DNA from: Kocuria rhizophila DC2201 | Lineage (GTDB): Bacteria > Actinomycetota > Actinomycetes > Actinomycetales > Micrococcaceae | DNA length: 64,000 nucleotides | Assembly (NCBI RefSeq): GCF_000010285.1 | Contig: NC_010617.1 | Span: 1,302,001-1,366,000 of the forward strand | Reading direction: 5' to 3' | Part shown: in pieces, positions 12,918 through 22,421 of the stretch | How positions within the stretch are numbered: the stretch's first letter is position 1 | Layout of the letters: each line of letters begins with the position of its first letter | Made by a program: the position numbers and the translations under genes | Notes under the pieces: model-generated | What the model was told of the DNA's origin: nothing | The model's database searches: none | What the model saw: the letters and a program-made list of their open reading frames with translations, nothing else

Positions 12918-15800
12918 GTGACCGAGACGAGCCAGCAGCCCAGCCAGGATCCGAGCGCACCCCGCACGGTGGTGATCGGCGAGAAGACCGACGCCCCGCA
13001 GCAGGTGCCCCTGCCCGAGCCGGTGTCCCGCCCGGAGAAGCGGCTGCTGCTCATCGACGGCCACTCCCTGGCGTTCCGCGCCTTCTTCGCGCTCTCCCGT
13101 GCGGCGGAATACGGCAACGGCCCGGGCTTCGTCACCTCCGAGGGGGTGCACACCGAGGGCGTCTACGGCTTCGTGAACACCATGGTCAAGCTGGTGCGGG
13201 AGGAGAAGCCCACCCACCTGGTGGTTTCCTTCGACCTCGAGGGTCCCACGCTGCGCTCCCAGGAGTACGGGGAGTACAAGGGCGGCCGTGACGAGACCCC
13301 CGAGGAGTTCCACGGCCAGGTTCCCAACATCCAGCGCGTCCTCGAGGCCCTGGGCGTGCCGATCGTCACCATGGAGGGGCACGAGGCGGACGACGTCCTG
13401 GCCACGCTCGCCTCCCGCGCCGCGGCCGAGGACTTCGAGGTCCTCGTGTTCTCCGGGGACCGTGACGCGTTCCAGATGATCACCGACCACGTCACCGTGG
13501 TCTACCCCGGTCGCACGCCCTCGGACCTGCGCCGGATGGACGCGGCCGCCGTGTACGAGAAGTACAAGGTGGCTCCCCAGAACTACCCGGACCTCGCGGC
13601 GCTCACGGGGGAGACCGCGGACAATCTCCCGGGTGTCCCGGGCGTCGGTCCCGGGTTCGCCGCCAAGTGGATCACCGCCTACGGCCCCGTGGACTCGCTG
13701 CTGGAGCACGCCGGGCAGATCACCGGCAAGAAGGGCGAGGCGCTGCGCGAGAACGAGGAGCTCGTGCGCCGCAACCGCAAGCTCAACCGCCTGGTCACGG
13801 ACCTGCCCCTCGAGATCGACCTCTCCGCGACGGCCCTGCCAAAGGCGCACGCGGAGCGCGTGGCGGAGGTCTTCGACGAGCTCGAGTTCGGCTCCCAGCT
13901 GCGCGGTCGTCTGCTCGAGGCCTTCGCAGCGCAGACCTCCGGGGACGACGTCGCCGCGCTCGCCCCCGTCACGGACGTCACCCGGGTGCACACCGCCCCG
14001 GAGTTCGCCGACTGGCTCGAGGCGCAGGACCAGGACGCACCCGTCGTCGTGCGCCGGCTGAGCGCGGACCCCAAGGCGCCCTCGGGCGAGGAGGTCACCG
14101 CCCTGGTGCTCACGGGCACCACGGGCGCGGCCCTGGACCTCGTGGCCGCCGACCAGGAGCTGACCCGCGCCGTGGAGCAGTGGCTCGGAGACACCACCGC
14201 GGCCAAGGTCGTGGACGGCCTCAAGGACCTCTACCACGGGCTGATCCAGCGGGGCATCGTGCTGGCCGGGGTGGTGGACGACGTCCAGCTCTCGGGCTAC
14301 CTCGTGCGCCCGGCCCTGCGCTCCTACGAGCTGGAGTCGCAGCTGGCCCAGCACCTGGAGGTCGAGGTCCCGGCCGCCGAGGAGAGCACCGGCGGCGCGG
14401 ACGCGCACGGACAGACCGCGCTCGCACTGGAGGACGAGGACGCGCTCGGCGGTGTCAGCGACGCCGTGCTGGTCCGTGAGGCCACGCTGGGGCGGGCGTG
14501 CCGCGAACTGAGCGAGCACCTGCGGGCACTGCTCGAGGCGGACGGGCAGTTGGGGCTGCTCACCGAGCTCGAGATGCCGCTCGCCGTGATCCTCGCCCGC
14601 ATGGAGGCCACGGGGATCGCCATGGACCGCCCGGGGATCGACGTCCTGTTCGAGGACCTGCAGCACCCCATCGACCAGGCGTTCGAGCAGGCCCAGGCCC
14701 AGATCGACCACGAGGTCAACCTGGGCTCCACCAAGCAGCTGCAGGCCGTGATGTTCGACGAGCTCGGCCTGCCCAAGACCAAGAAGACCAAGACCGGCTA
14801 CACCACGGACGCCTCGGCCGTCGCGGACCTGATCGGCAAGGTCTCCCCGGACACCGCCGGGTCACGCTTCCTCGTGGCGCTCATGAACTGGCGCGAGTAC
14901 TCCAAGCTCAAGCAGATCGTGGCCGGACTGCGGGACGCCATTGCCGAGGACGGGCGCATCCACACCACCTACCAGCAGACGGTGGCGGCCACCGGGCGGC
15001 TGTCCTCCACCGGGCCCAACCTGCAGAACATCCCGGTGCGCACCGAGCAGGGCCAGCGCATCCGAGACGTCTTCGTCGTGGGGGAGGACACCCAGGGGCC
15101 CTTCGAGTGCCTGATGACTGCCGACTACTCGCAGATCGAGATGCGCATCATGGCGCACCTGTCCGGGGACGAGGGGCTCATCGAGGCCTTCCGCGGCGGT
15201 GAGGACCTGCACCGCTTCGTGGGCTCCCGCGTGTTCGACGTGGCCCCGGAGGACGTCACCCCGCAGATGCGCTCCAAGGTCAAGGCCATGAGCTATGGCC
15301 TCGTCTACGGGCTGAGCTCCTACGGACTCTCTCAGCAGCTGCACATCGGGGTGGACGAGGCCCGGACCATGATGAGCGGCTACTTCGAGCGCTTCGGGGG
15401 CGTGCGGGACTTCCTGCGCGGCGTCGTGGAGGAGGCCCGCTCCAAGGGCTACACCGAGACCATCGACGGCCGCCGCCGCTACCTCCCGGACCTCACGAGC
15501 GATAACCGCCAGGCCCGCCAGGCCGCCGAGCGCATGGCCCTGAACGCCCCCATCCAGGGCTCGGCCGCGGACATCATCAAGAAGGCGATGATCGGCGTGG
15601 ACCGCGCGCTGAGGGACGGGCAGCTGCGCTCCCGCGTGCTGCTGCAGGTCCACGACGAGCTCATCGTGGAGGTGGCCCCCGGTGAGCGCGAGGAGGTGGA
15701 GCGGATCCTGCGCACCGAGATGGCCGGGGCCGCGGAGCTCACCGTCCCGCTGGACGTCAACGTGGGCACCGGCCGCACGTGGCACCAGGCGGCGCACTGA
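12918..15800 (+). CDS. polA: DNA polymerase I
   Basis: The 960-residue repair and primer-processing polymerase. An N-terminal 5'-3' flap exonuclease (about 40-340: DGHSLAFRAFFA, GDRDAFQMI, GVPGVGPGFAAKWI) is followed by a degenerate 3'-5' exonuclease region. The E. coli proofreading acids (FDTET, D424) are not preserved, as in other actinobacterial Pol I. The C-terminal polymerase has motif A with Asp736 (DYSQIEMRI), the O-helix region RSKVKAMSYGLVYGL, and motif C His912-Asp913-Glu914. The ~42 residues before RLLLIDGHS are an extension. No SD is present; the start follows from the leaderless promoter. Confidence 0.97.
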   Translation: MTETSQQPSQDPSAPRTVVIGEKTDAPQQVPLPEPVSRPEKRLLLIDGHSLAFRAFFALSRAAEYGNGPGFVTSEGVHTEGVYGFVNTMVKLVREEKPTHLVVSFDLEGPTLRSQEYGEYKGGRDETPEEFHGQVPNIQRVLEALGVPIVTMEGHEADDVLATLASRAAAEDFEVLVFSGDRDAFQMITDHVTVVYPGRTPSDLRRMDAAAVYEKYKVAPQNYPDLAALTGETADNLPGVPGVGPGFAAKWITAYGPVDSLLEHAGQITGKKGEALRENEELVRRNRKLNRLVTDLPLEIDLSATALPKAHAERVAEVFDELEFGSQLRGRLLEAFAAQTSGDDVAALAPVTDVTRVHTAPEFADWLEAQDQDAPVVVRRLSADPKAPSGEEVTALVLTGTTGAALDLVAADQELTRAVEQWLGDTTAAKVVDGLKDLYHGLIQRGIVLAGVVDDVQLSGYLVRPALRSYELESQLAQHLEVEVPAAEESTGGADAHGQTALALEDEDALGGVSDAVLVREATLGRACRELSEHLRALLEADGQLGLLTELEMPLAVILARMEATGIAMDRPGIDVLFEDLQHPIDQAFEQAQAQIDHEVNLGSTKQLQAVMFDELGLPKTKKTKTGYTTDASAVADLIGKVSPDTAGSRFLVALMNWREYSKLKQIVAGLRDAIAEDGRIHTTYQQTVAATGRLSSTGPNLQNIPVRTEQGQRIRDVFVVGEDTQGPFECLMTADYSQIEMRIMAHLSGDEGLIEAFRGGEDLHRFVGSRVFDVAPEDVTPQMRSKVKAMSYGLVYGLSSYGLSQQLHIGVDEARTMMSGYFERFGGVRDFLRGVVEEARSKGYTETIDGRRRYLPDLTSDNRQARQAAERMALNAPIQGSAADIIKKAMIGVDRALRDGQLRSRVLLQVHDELIVEVAPGEREEVERILRTEMAGAAELTVPLDVNVGTGRTWHQAAH

Positions 15801-15935
15801 CCCCGCCCCCGCGAGCGGCTCGGCACGCTGACCCCGCTGCCGGGCACCGCACCCCCCGAGACCCCTACGGCCCCGAACGGTTACTCCCCCGCGTGGGAGG
15901 AACCCCGGGACCGGTGCACGGAACGAAGGAGCACC

Positions 15936-17333
15936 ATGAGCACCACACCCCCGCAGGACCAGCCCGTCGAGACCACCCACAGCGCACGGGGCAACACCTA
16001 CACGCTGCGGCGGTTCCACGTGGGGGAGGGCTCGCTCGCGGACAACCCCGAGGCAGTGCAGTGGAACCGCGCCGTGTACCAGGGTTTCCACGACTCCGAG
16101 CCCACGGACGAGGCCACCCGGCGGATCCTGCGCTCCCTGCGGGCGGCGGGCACCCGGTTGCGCTCGGTGTACACCGCGGACCCGGTCCCGCCCGCGGCCC
16201 TCGGGGCGGAACGGCCCGTGGCCACGTTCTGCTCGTGGGACTCCGAGCTGACCCTGGGGGAGGGGCGCAGCATCCCCGCGTGGCTGATCTCCGAGGTGAC
16301 GGTGCGCCCCACGCACGCGCGCCGCGGCCTGCTGCGCCGGCTCATGACGCAGGACCTCACCGAGGCGCACGAGGCCGGTTTCCCACTGGCCGCCCTGACG
16401 GCCTCTGAGGCCACGATCTACGGCCGCTTCGGCTTCGGCGCGGCCACCTTCAACGCCGAGATCACGGTGGACGCCCACACCCGGCTGCAGCTCAAGGCAC
16501 CCACCGTGGGATCGGTGGAGATGGCGGACAACCTGGCCGTGGCGCGGCTGGCGCCGGAGATCTTCGAGCGCTTCCACCGCTCCACCGCGGGCTCGCTCAC
16601 GCGCACCGTCAAGTGGTGGGACTACGTCTCGGGGCAGTGGAACTGGCACAAGGGGGCCGCGGAGCCCGAGGTGCGCACCGCCGTGCACTACGACCAGCAG
16701 GGTGAGCCGGACGGCTACGTGAGCTACAAGTTCCTACCCACCCAGGGCTACGAGGGAACCCTGGAGGTCGTGGACCTCGTGGGCGCGAATCCCCGGGCGC
16801 GGATCGCCCTGTGGGAGTTCCTGTGCAACCTGGACCTGGTCACGGAGGTCCGCTACGGCTCCGCACCCATCGAGGACCCCCTGATGTGGGGCATGGTGGA
16901 CATGTCCGCCTACACGGTGCACAAGCGCTCGGACCGCGTGTGGCTGCGGATCCTCGACCCCGTGGCCGCCCTGTCCGCCCGCGGCTACACGGCCCACCGG
17001 CGGATGACCCTGTCCGTGGTGGACTCCCTGGGCTTCGCGGACGGGATCTACGCGATCGACACCACGGGTGCACAGCCTCGGGTCGAGCGCGTGGCGGACC
17101 GCCCGCGCACCGACGACTACCGCGCGGACAGCTCTCTGCCCGCGGTGGAGCTGCCCGAGGGCGTCGACGCCGCCCTCACCGTGGACCTGCTCGGCTCGCT
17201 GTACCTCGGCGCCGTCAAGGCGTCCACGCTGCACGACGCCGGTCTGCTGCGCGTGCGGGACGAGGCCGCCCTGCGCGATCTGCAGGACCTCATGAGCACC
17301 CCGGCGGAGCCGTACTGCATCTCCCCGTTCTGA
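15936..17333 (+). CDS. Eis-like GNAT family N-acetyltransferase
   Basis: This 465-residue protein resembles the Eis family (tandem GNAT folds plus an SCP2-like C-terminal domain, usually hexameric). The acetyl-CoA-binding segment is EVTVRPTHARRGLLRRLM, followed by ATIYGRFGFGAA, which holds the family's proposed catalytic Tyr. The chain ends in CISPF; in Eis the carboxylate of a C-terminal Phe acts as general base, and that end is kept here. Eis enzymes acetylate many amines, including aminoglycosides, but the natural substrate is unknown. The start has the SD GAAGGAG 4 nt upstream. It sits alone between polA and rpsA and is somewhat longer than M. tuberculosis Eis (about 400). Confidence 0.85.
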   Translation: MSTTPPQDQPVETTHSARGNTYTLRRFHVGEGSLADNPEAVQWNRAVYQGFHDSEPTDEATRRILRSLRAAGTRLRSVYTADPVPPAALGAERPVATFCSWDSELTLGEGRSIPAWLISEVTVRPTHARRGLLRRLMTQDLTEAHEAGFPLAALTASEATIYGRFGFGAATFNAEITVDAHTRLQLKAPTVGSVEMADNLAVARLAPEIFERFHRSTAGSLTRTVKWWDYVSGQWNWHKGAAEPEVRTAVHYDQQGEPDGYVSYKFLPTQGYEGTLEVVDLVGANPRARIALWEFLCNLDLVTEVRYGSAPIEDPLMWGMVDMSAYTVHKRSDRVWLRILDPVAALSARGYTAHRRMTLSVVDSLGFADGIYAIDTTGAQPRVERVADRPRTDDYRADSSLPAVELPEGVDAALTVDLLGSLYLGAVKASTLHDAGLLRVRDEAALRDLQDLMSTPAEPYCISPF

Positions 17334-17344
17334 GTCCCGCAGGC

Positions 17345-17395
17345 TTGAACCCGCACCGGCCCAGCACTAGACTGGGTCGGTGCGTGTTTTCGCAC
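17345..17395 (+). promoter_or_regulatory. rpsA promoter and 5' stem-loop
   Basis: TTGAAC (-35, 17345-17350), exactly 17 bp, and TAGACT (-10, 17368-17373): the best sigma-70-type promoter in the window, as expected for a ribosomal protein gene. The transcript should begin near 17380, where GTGCG (17380-17384) and CGCAC (17391-17395) pair around TGTTTT, placing a small hairpin at the extreme 5' end. The leader is about 110 nt. Confidence 0.8.
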
Positions 17396-17492
17396 GCCTA
17401 CACTGAGCTCTACTCTTCCGCCGCGCCGTGCCCCTCGGGTCGGCCGCGGGAGTGACAATCCATCAGACCAATTCCATCGGAGTCCCTACTAC

Positions 17493-18974
17493 ATGACCAC
17501 CACCACCCAGCAGGTTGCCGTCAACGACATCGGAACGGAAGAGGACTTCCTCGCCGCTGTCGACGCGACCATCAAGTACTTCAACGACGGCGACCTCGTG
17601 GAAGGCACCGTCGTCAAGGTTGACCGCGACGAGGTCCTCCTGGACATCGGGTACAAGACCGAAGGTGTCATCCCCTCGCGCGAGCTGTCCATCAAGCACG
17701 ACATCAACCCCGACGATGTCGTGGCCGTGGGTGACGAGGTGGAGGCTCTGGTCCTCCCCAAGGAGGACAAGGAAGGCCGCCTGATCCTCTCCAAGAAGCG
17801 CGCCCAGTACGAGCGTGCGTGGGGCGACATCGAGAAGATCAAGGAAGACGACGGCGTCGTCACCGGCACCGTCATCGAGGTCGTCAAGGGCGGCCTCATC
17901 CTGGACATCGGCCTGCGCGGCTTCCTGCCCGCCTCCCTCGTGGAGATGCGCCGCGTCCGCGACCTCGCGCCGTACATCGGCCAGCAGCTCGAGGCCAAGA
18001 TCATCGAGCTCGACAAGAACCGCAACAACGTGGTGCTGTCCCGCCGTGCCTGGCTCGAGCAGACCCAGTCCGAGGTGCGCGCCAACTTCCTGCAGCAGCT
18101 GCAGAAGGGCCAGGTCCGCACCGGCACCGTCTCCTCGATCGTCAACTTCGGTGCGTTCGTGGACCTCGGTGGCGTGGACGGCCTCGTGCACGTCTCCGAG
18201 CTCTCCTGGAAGCACATCGACCACCCCTCCGAGGTCGTCGAGGTGGGTCAGGAAGTCACCGTGGAGGTCCTCGACGTGGACATGGACCGCGAGCGCGTGT
18301 CCCTGTCCCTCAAGGCCACCCAGGAGGATCCCTGGCAGCTGTTCGCCCGCACCCACGCCCTGGGTCAGGTCGTGCCGGGCAAGGTCACCAAGCTGGTTCC
18401 CTTCGGTGCGTTCGTGCGCGTCGAGGACGGCATCGAGGGCCTGGTGCACATCTCCGAGCTGGCCCAGCGCCACGTGGACATGGCCGAACAGGTCGTCTCC
18501 GTCAACGAGGAGCTGTTCGTCAAGGTCATCGACATCGACCTGGACCGCCGCCGCATCTCGCTGTCCCTGAAGCAGGCCAACGAGGGCGTGGACCCGGAGT
18601 CCACCGAGTTCGATCCCGCCCAGTACGGCATGGCCGCCGAGTACGACGAGCAGGGCAACTACAAGTACCCCGAGGGCTTCGATCCCGAGACCAACGAGTG
18701 GATCGAGGGCTACGAGGAGCAGCGCGCGGCATGGGAGGAGCAGTACGCTCAGGCCCAGTCCCGCTGGGAGGCCCACAAGGAGCAGGTGCGCAAGCACATC
18801 CAGGATGACCAGGAGGCGGCGACCACCTCGTCCTCTTCCTCGTCCTCCCCGGCATCGCAGAGCCACTCCTCCGGTCCCACGAGCTACTCGTCCGAGGCTC
18901 CGGCCGAGGACTCCGGCACGCTCGCGTCCGACGAGGCCCTCGCCGCTCTGCGCGAGAAGCTCACCGGTCACTGA
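17493..18974 (+). CDS. rpsA: 30S ribosomal protein S1
   Basis: An mRNA-binding ribosomal protein needed for initiation on weakly structured or weak-SD messages. The 493 residues hold four S1 (OB-fold) domains at roughly 35-105, 121-187, 208-278 and 293-362; typical strands are GTVSSIVNFGAFVDL and GLVHVSELSWKH. The acidic C-terminal tail contains a run of eight serines (near nt 18828-18851) and ends AALREKLTGH. Four domains are normal for actinobacteria (six in E. coli). Codon use is strongly biased, as in highly expressed genes. GGAG lies 10 nt before the ATG. A strong terminator follows. Confidence 0.98.
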   Translation: MTTTTQQVAVNDIGTEEDFLAAVDATIKYFNDGDLVEGTVVKVDRDEVLLDIGYKTEGVIPSRELSIKHDINPDDVVAVGDEVEALVLPKEDKEGRLILSKKRAQYERAWGDIEKIKEDDGVVTGTVIEVVKGGLILDIGLRGFLPASLVEMRRVRDLAPYIGQQLEAKIIELDKNRNNVVLSRRAWLEQTQSEVRANFLQQLQKGQVRTGTVSSIVNFGAFVDLGGVDGLVHVSELSWKHIDHPSEVVEVGQEVTVEVLDVDMDRERVSLSLKATQEDPWQLFARTHALGQVVPGKVTKLVPFGAFVRVEDGIEGLVHISELAQRHVDMAEQVVSVNEELFVKVIDIDLDRRRISLSLKQANEGVDPESTEFDPAQYGMAAEYDEQGNYKYPEGFDPETNEWIEGYEEQRAAWEEQYAQAQSRWEAHKEQVRKHIQDDQEAATTSSSSSSSPASQSHSSGPTSYSSEAPAEDSGTLASDEALAALREKLTGH

Positions 18975-19017
18975 GCACCGCGTGACGGCGTCCTGTGAGG
19001 GACGCTGACGCGTGACG

Positions 19018-19053
19018 GAAGGTCCCGCACCCCGGAAGGGGTGCGGGACCTTC
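19018..19053 (+). terminator. Terminator after rpsA, between convergent genes
   Basis: Perfect 16-bp stem, GAAGGTCCCGCACCCC, tetraloop GGAA and the exact complement, followed by TGCATTG. It lies between rpsA (plus) and yigZ (minus) and may serve both. Confidence 0.9.
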
Positions 19054-19127
19054 TGCATTGACCGCCCTGCCGGAGCACACCCGCCACGGGGTTTGCGAGG
19101 AGGGCTCCCGGATCGTCCGGGGCGGGT

Positions 19128-19850
19128 TCACTCCAGGGGCAGGTCCCGCCATTGCGGGGCGCCGTCGAGCACGTCCGCGCGCCCGGAGGTGATTCCGGCC
19201 AGGCCGTCGCGGGCGTCGGCGAGGTCGTCGGCGCGGTCCGGGACGAGCACGCGCAGGGTGGCCCGGGCGGCGTCGTAGTCGGTGGGCAGCACGGTGTAGC
19301 CGTGGGCGCGGATCTCCGCCTCCACGCGCCCGGCGTCCGCGTGCGGGGCCGTGAAGCTCAGCTCCCGGCAGCGCAGCCGACGGCGCAGCGGGGCGGTCTC
19401 GAGCGCGGCGGTCACTGCGGCGGAGTAGGCGCGCACCAGCCCTCCCGCCCCCAGCTTCACGCCACCGAACCAGCGCACCACCACGGCGGTGACGTCCGAG
19501 AGGTCACCCGGGTGCCCCCCGGCCCGCTGCTGCGGGGTCGCGAACTGCGTGAGCGCCTGCAGCATGGGGATGCCCGCGGTGCCGGCGGGTTCACCGTCGT
19601 CGGAGGAGCGGGTGGTCCCGCGGGAGGCACCCAGCACGAACGCGGTGCAGTGGTGCCGGGCGTCACGGTGCTGGGCCGCGACCTCCGCGACGGCCTCCCG
19701 GGCGGCGTCCTCGGTGTCCGTGCGGTGCAGCACGGCCAGGAACCGGGACTTCTTGATCTCCAGCTCGGCACGGTGGCCGGACCCGGCTCGGAGCACCGTG
19801 TAGAAGGCGAGGTCTCGGGCGGACTGCTCGGTGGCTGGTTCGGGGGACAC
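19128..19850 (-). CDS. yigZ: YigZ / IMPACT family protein (UPF0029)
   Basis: This 240-residue protein has the conserved N-terminal SRFLAVLHR, the family core DDGEPAGTAGIPML and the VVRWFGGVKLGAGGLVRAY motif, with a C-terminal alpha/beta domain. The family is widespread and resembles the eukaryotic translation regulator IMPACT; its bacterial role is unsettled. It begins with GTG preceded only by TAGACT (minus strand, 19862-19857) 6 nt upstream, so it is probably leaderless. It is divergent from the BCCT gene and convergent with rpsA. Confidence 0.9.
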   Translation of the reverse strand: MSPEPATEQSARDLAFYTVLRAGSGHRAELEIKKSRFLAVLHRTDTEDAAREAVAEVAAQHRDARHHCTAFVLGASRGTTRSSDDGEPAGTAGIPMLQALTQFATPQQRAGGHPGDLSDVTAVVVRWFGGVKLGAGGLVRAYSAAVTAALETAPLRRRLRCRELSFTAPHADAGRVEAEIRAHGYTVLPTDYDAARATLRVLVPDRADDLADARDGLAGITSGRADVLDGAPQWRDLPLE

Positions 19851-19856
19851 CCCGCC

Positions 19857-19862
19857 AGTCTA
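19857..19862 (-). promoter_or_regulatory. -10 element, leaderless promoter of yigZ
   Basis: TAGACT on the minus strand, 6 nt (GGCGGG) before the GTG start. The predicted +1 is the start codon itself. Confidence 0.6.
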
Positions 19863-19958
19863 CGAGCCCGCCGCCCCGGCACGGCGCGGGGTGGTTCCGG
19901 TCACGGGCGGTCCCGTCCCACGGTGCGGACGGACTCGGACCGGGGACGGTGGTGCCGC

Positions 19959-19964
19959 TACAGT
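19959..19964 (+). promoter_or_regulatory. -10 element of the BCCT transporter gene
   Basis: TACAGT, with a weak candidate -35 TCGGAC at 19935-19940 (18-bp spacer). It would give a 5' leader of about 58 nt before the GTG at 20028. Confidence 0.4.
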
Positions 19965-20027
19965 GAGGTCGGCCGCCCGTGCGGCGACCGTCACGCCCAC
20001 TCGACCCCGACCGAAAGCGCAAGCTCC

Positions 20028-22421
20028 GTGCTCAACCGCCTCCACGACCGACTCGGGCTCCGCACCACGCCCTCCATCTTCTTCGTCTCCGCGGCGCTGG
20101 TGGTGGTGTTCACCGCGGCCATGGGGCTGTTCCCCGGACCGGTGCAGGGGATCTTCGGGGCGGTGGCCCACGTGCTGCGCTACCAGACGGGGTGGTTCTA
20201 CACGTTCAGCGTGACCGCCCTCGTGATCTTCGCGCTCGGCCTCGCGGTGAGCCGCTACGGGCGCGTCCGGATCGGCGACGACGACTCCTCACCCGCGTAC
20301 TCCGGCCTCACCTGGTTCGGGATGCTCTTCGCCGCGGGCGTGGGCGCGGTACTTATGTTCTGGGGAGTGGCCGAGCCGATCAACCACTACGCCAACCCGC
20401 CCATGTACGGCACGGAGCCGGGTTCCGACCAAGCGGCCGTGGAGGCGCTGAACATCGCCAACTTCCACTTCGGGCTGCACATGTGGGTGATCCTGGCCGT
20501 GCCGGGGCTGGCGTTCGGGTACTTCACGTACAAGCGCAAGCTCCCGCCGCGCGTGTCCTCCGCGTTCCACCCCCTGCTCGGTGACGGCATCCACGGGCCG
20601 TGGGGCAAGGCCATCGACATCCTCTCCATTGTGGCCACCGTGTTCGGGCTCGCGGTCTCCGTGGGCCTCGGGGCCCTGCAGATCAACAGTGGTCTCACGT
20701 ACGTGTACGGGATCCCCATGGCCGGGTGGATCCAGGCCGTGATCATCGCACTGATCACGGCGGTGGGCCTGGCGTCCGTGCTCGCGGGCATGGACAAGGG
20801 CGTCAAGCGGCTGTCCTACGCCAACATCATCCTGGCCGTGGCGCTCATGCTGTTCGTGCTCATGGCCGGGGCCAGCATGGACACGATGCGCGCGGTCGTG
20901 GAGTCCGCGGGCAGCTACGTGAACCAGCTGCCCACGCTCGCGTTCTTCAACGACACCTTCGGCGGCGGCCAGTGGTCCGGGGACTGGACCGTCTTCTACT
21001 GGGCCTGGACCGTCACGTGGGCGCCGTTCGTGGGCATGTTCGTGGCCAAGATCTCCCGCGGGCGCACCATCCGCGAGTTCGTGGTGGGCGTGCTGGGCGT
21101 GCCGTCCGCGTTCGTGGTGGTCTGGATGGGGATCTACGGCTACAACGCGATCCGCGTGGACCGCGCCCCCGGCACCGAGGGCAGCCTCACGGAGACCATC
21201 GTCACGCAGGGCAACGCGGAGGCGGCCCTGTTCCAGTTCCTGCAGTCCATGCCGTGGTTCGCGGTCACGGCGATCGTGGCGCTGATCGTGATCACCGTCT
21301 TCTTCATCACCTCGATCGACTCCGGGGCCCTGGTGATGGACGCCATGGCCAACGGCCACGAGGACGAGGCACCGCGGCGCCAGCGGATCTTCTGGACCCT
21401 CGCTGTGGGCGCGGTGTGCATGGCCATCGTGGTGACCTCGGGCGAGAACGGGCTCAACGCCCTGCAGGAGGTCATCATCGTGATCGGCGCCCCGGTGATG
21501 GTCCTCGAGGTGCTGCAGGCGGTGATGCTGCTGCAGGCGCTGCGCCAGGACGCCGGCACCGCGCGGCCCATGCGCACCCGGCAGTGGAAGCGCGTGCTGC
21601 CCGCGGAGGAGTACCACCGCCGGGCGCAGGAGGACACCTCGGCGGTGTCCGAGTTCGTGATCCGCCCCGAGTACGAGGTGGGCACCGAGCCCGAGCACGA
21701 CACCCACCAGCCGCGCACGTGGCACTGGCAGCGCGAGCAGGAGGGGCGCCCGGTGTTCCAGCTCGCCCTCACGGGCGGCGCCTCGGCGGGCAAGCGCACC
21801 GCCGCCCACGCGTTCGAGGAGCTCGGCGCGGTCATGCTCGACAGCGCGGAGATGTGGCGGGAGCTGCTGGAGTCCGGCACGGAGACCCGCGCGGAGGTGG
21901 ACCGCATCTTCGGTGAGCAGCTGCCCACGGGCCCGGGGGCGGACGCCGCCGAGACCATGGACGCCCTGGACGAGCTGATGGCCGGCAACGACACCGTCCG
22001 GGCGCGCGCCCACGAGCTGCTGATGCCCCACATGCGGGAGTCCGCGCGGCGTCGTGCCCGCGAGGCCGGGCCCGACCGCGTGATGGTCCAGGTGCTGCGG
22101 GACCCCCTGGAGACCGAGCAGCGGGACCGCTTCGACCTCGTGGTGGCCGTCGCGGCCCCGGCGGAGGAGCGCGTGCAGCGCCTGCGCCGGGACGAGGGCG
22201 TGCCCGCGGACGTCGCGTGGGAGATCGTGGACCAGGCGCCCTCCGACGACGAGACCCGCGAGGTCGCCGACCGCGTGATCGTCAACGACGACGGCGTCGA
22301 GCGGGTCCGTGAGCAGGTGCGCGAGATCTGGGAGGACGTCGTCCGCCCGGTGCTCGACGAGGACGAACCGAAGGAGGCCACCGACAATGACGACGCCGTT
22401 CGCACGCCCGGGGCGCACTGA
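20028..22421 (+). CDS. BCCT-family transporter fused to a degenerate dephospho-CoA kinase (CoaE-like) domain
   Basis: Residues ~12-510 form a 12-helix betaine/carnitine/choline transporter, with MFWGVAEPINHYA and the BCCT signature around Asp319-Trp-Thr (GDWTVFYWAW). A polar linker (~510-575) leads to a ~200-residue domain collinear with CoaE: LALTGGASAGKRT (581-591), FEELGAVMLDS, and a C-terminal VIVNDDGVERV matching the VFDNSGTPQEL stretch of CoaE. The P-loop Ser/Thr is replaced by Arg590, the CoaE DxD motif reads DSAE, and the HP and DIPLL motifs are altered, so kinase activity is unlikely. BCCT carriers usually import compatible solutes and sense osmolarity through their C-terminal tail; here that tail is replaced or extended by the CoaE-like module. 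The GTG start is the first good one after TACAGT; its SD is poor. The 3' end overlaps the true coaE by 35 bp in another frame. Confidence 0.85.
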   Translation: MLNRLHDRLGLRTTPSIFFVSAALVVVFTAAMGLFPGPVQGIFGAVAHVLRYQTGWFYTFSVTALVIFALGLAVSRYGRVRIGDDDSSPAYSGLTWFGMLFAAGVGAVLMFWGVAEPINHYANPPMYGTEPGSDQAAVEALNIANFHFGLHMWVILAVPGLAFGYFTYKRKLPPRVSSAFHPLLGDGIHGPWGKAIDILSIVATVFGLAVSVGLGALQINSGLTYVYGIPMAGWIQAVIIALITAVGLASVLAGMDKGVKRLSYANIILAVALMLFVLMAGASMDTMRAVVESAGSYVNQLPTLAFFNDTFGGGQWSGDWTVFYWAWTVTWAPFVGMFVAKISRGRTIREFVVGVLGVPSAFVVVWMGIYGYNAIRVDRAPGTEGSLTETIVTQGNAEAALFQFLQSMPWFAVTAIVALIVITVFFITSIDSGALVMDAMANGHEDEAPRRQRIFWTLAVGAVCMAIVVTSGENGLNALQEVIIVIGAPVMVLEVLQAVMLLQALRQDAGTARPMRTRQWKRVLPAEEYHRRAQEDTSAVSEFVIRPEYEVGTEPEHDTHQPRTWHWQREQEGRPVFQLALTGGASAGKRTAAHAFEELGAVMLDSAEMWRELLESGTETRAEVDRIFGEQLPTGPGADAAETMDALDELMAGNDTVRARAHELLMPHMRESARRRAREAGPDRVMVQVLRDPLETEQRDRFDLVVAVAAPAEERVQRLRRDEGVPADVAWEIVDQAPSDDETREVADRVIVNDDGVERVREQVREIWEDVVRPVLDEDEPKEATDNDDAVRTPGAH

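Noticed and set aside
19018-19053. Candidate small RNA between rpsA and yigZ
   Set aside because: The perfect stem with tetraloop is better explained as the rpsA terminator; no separate promoter is visible.
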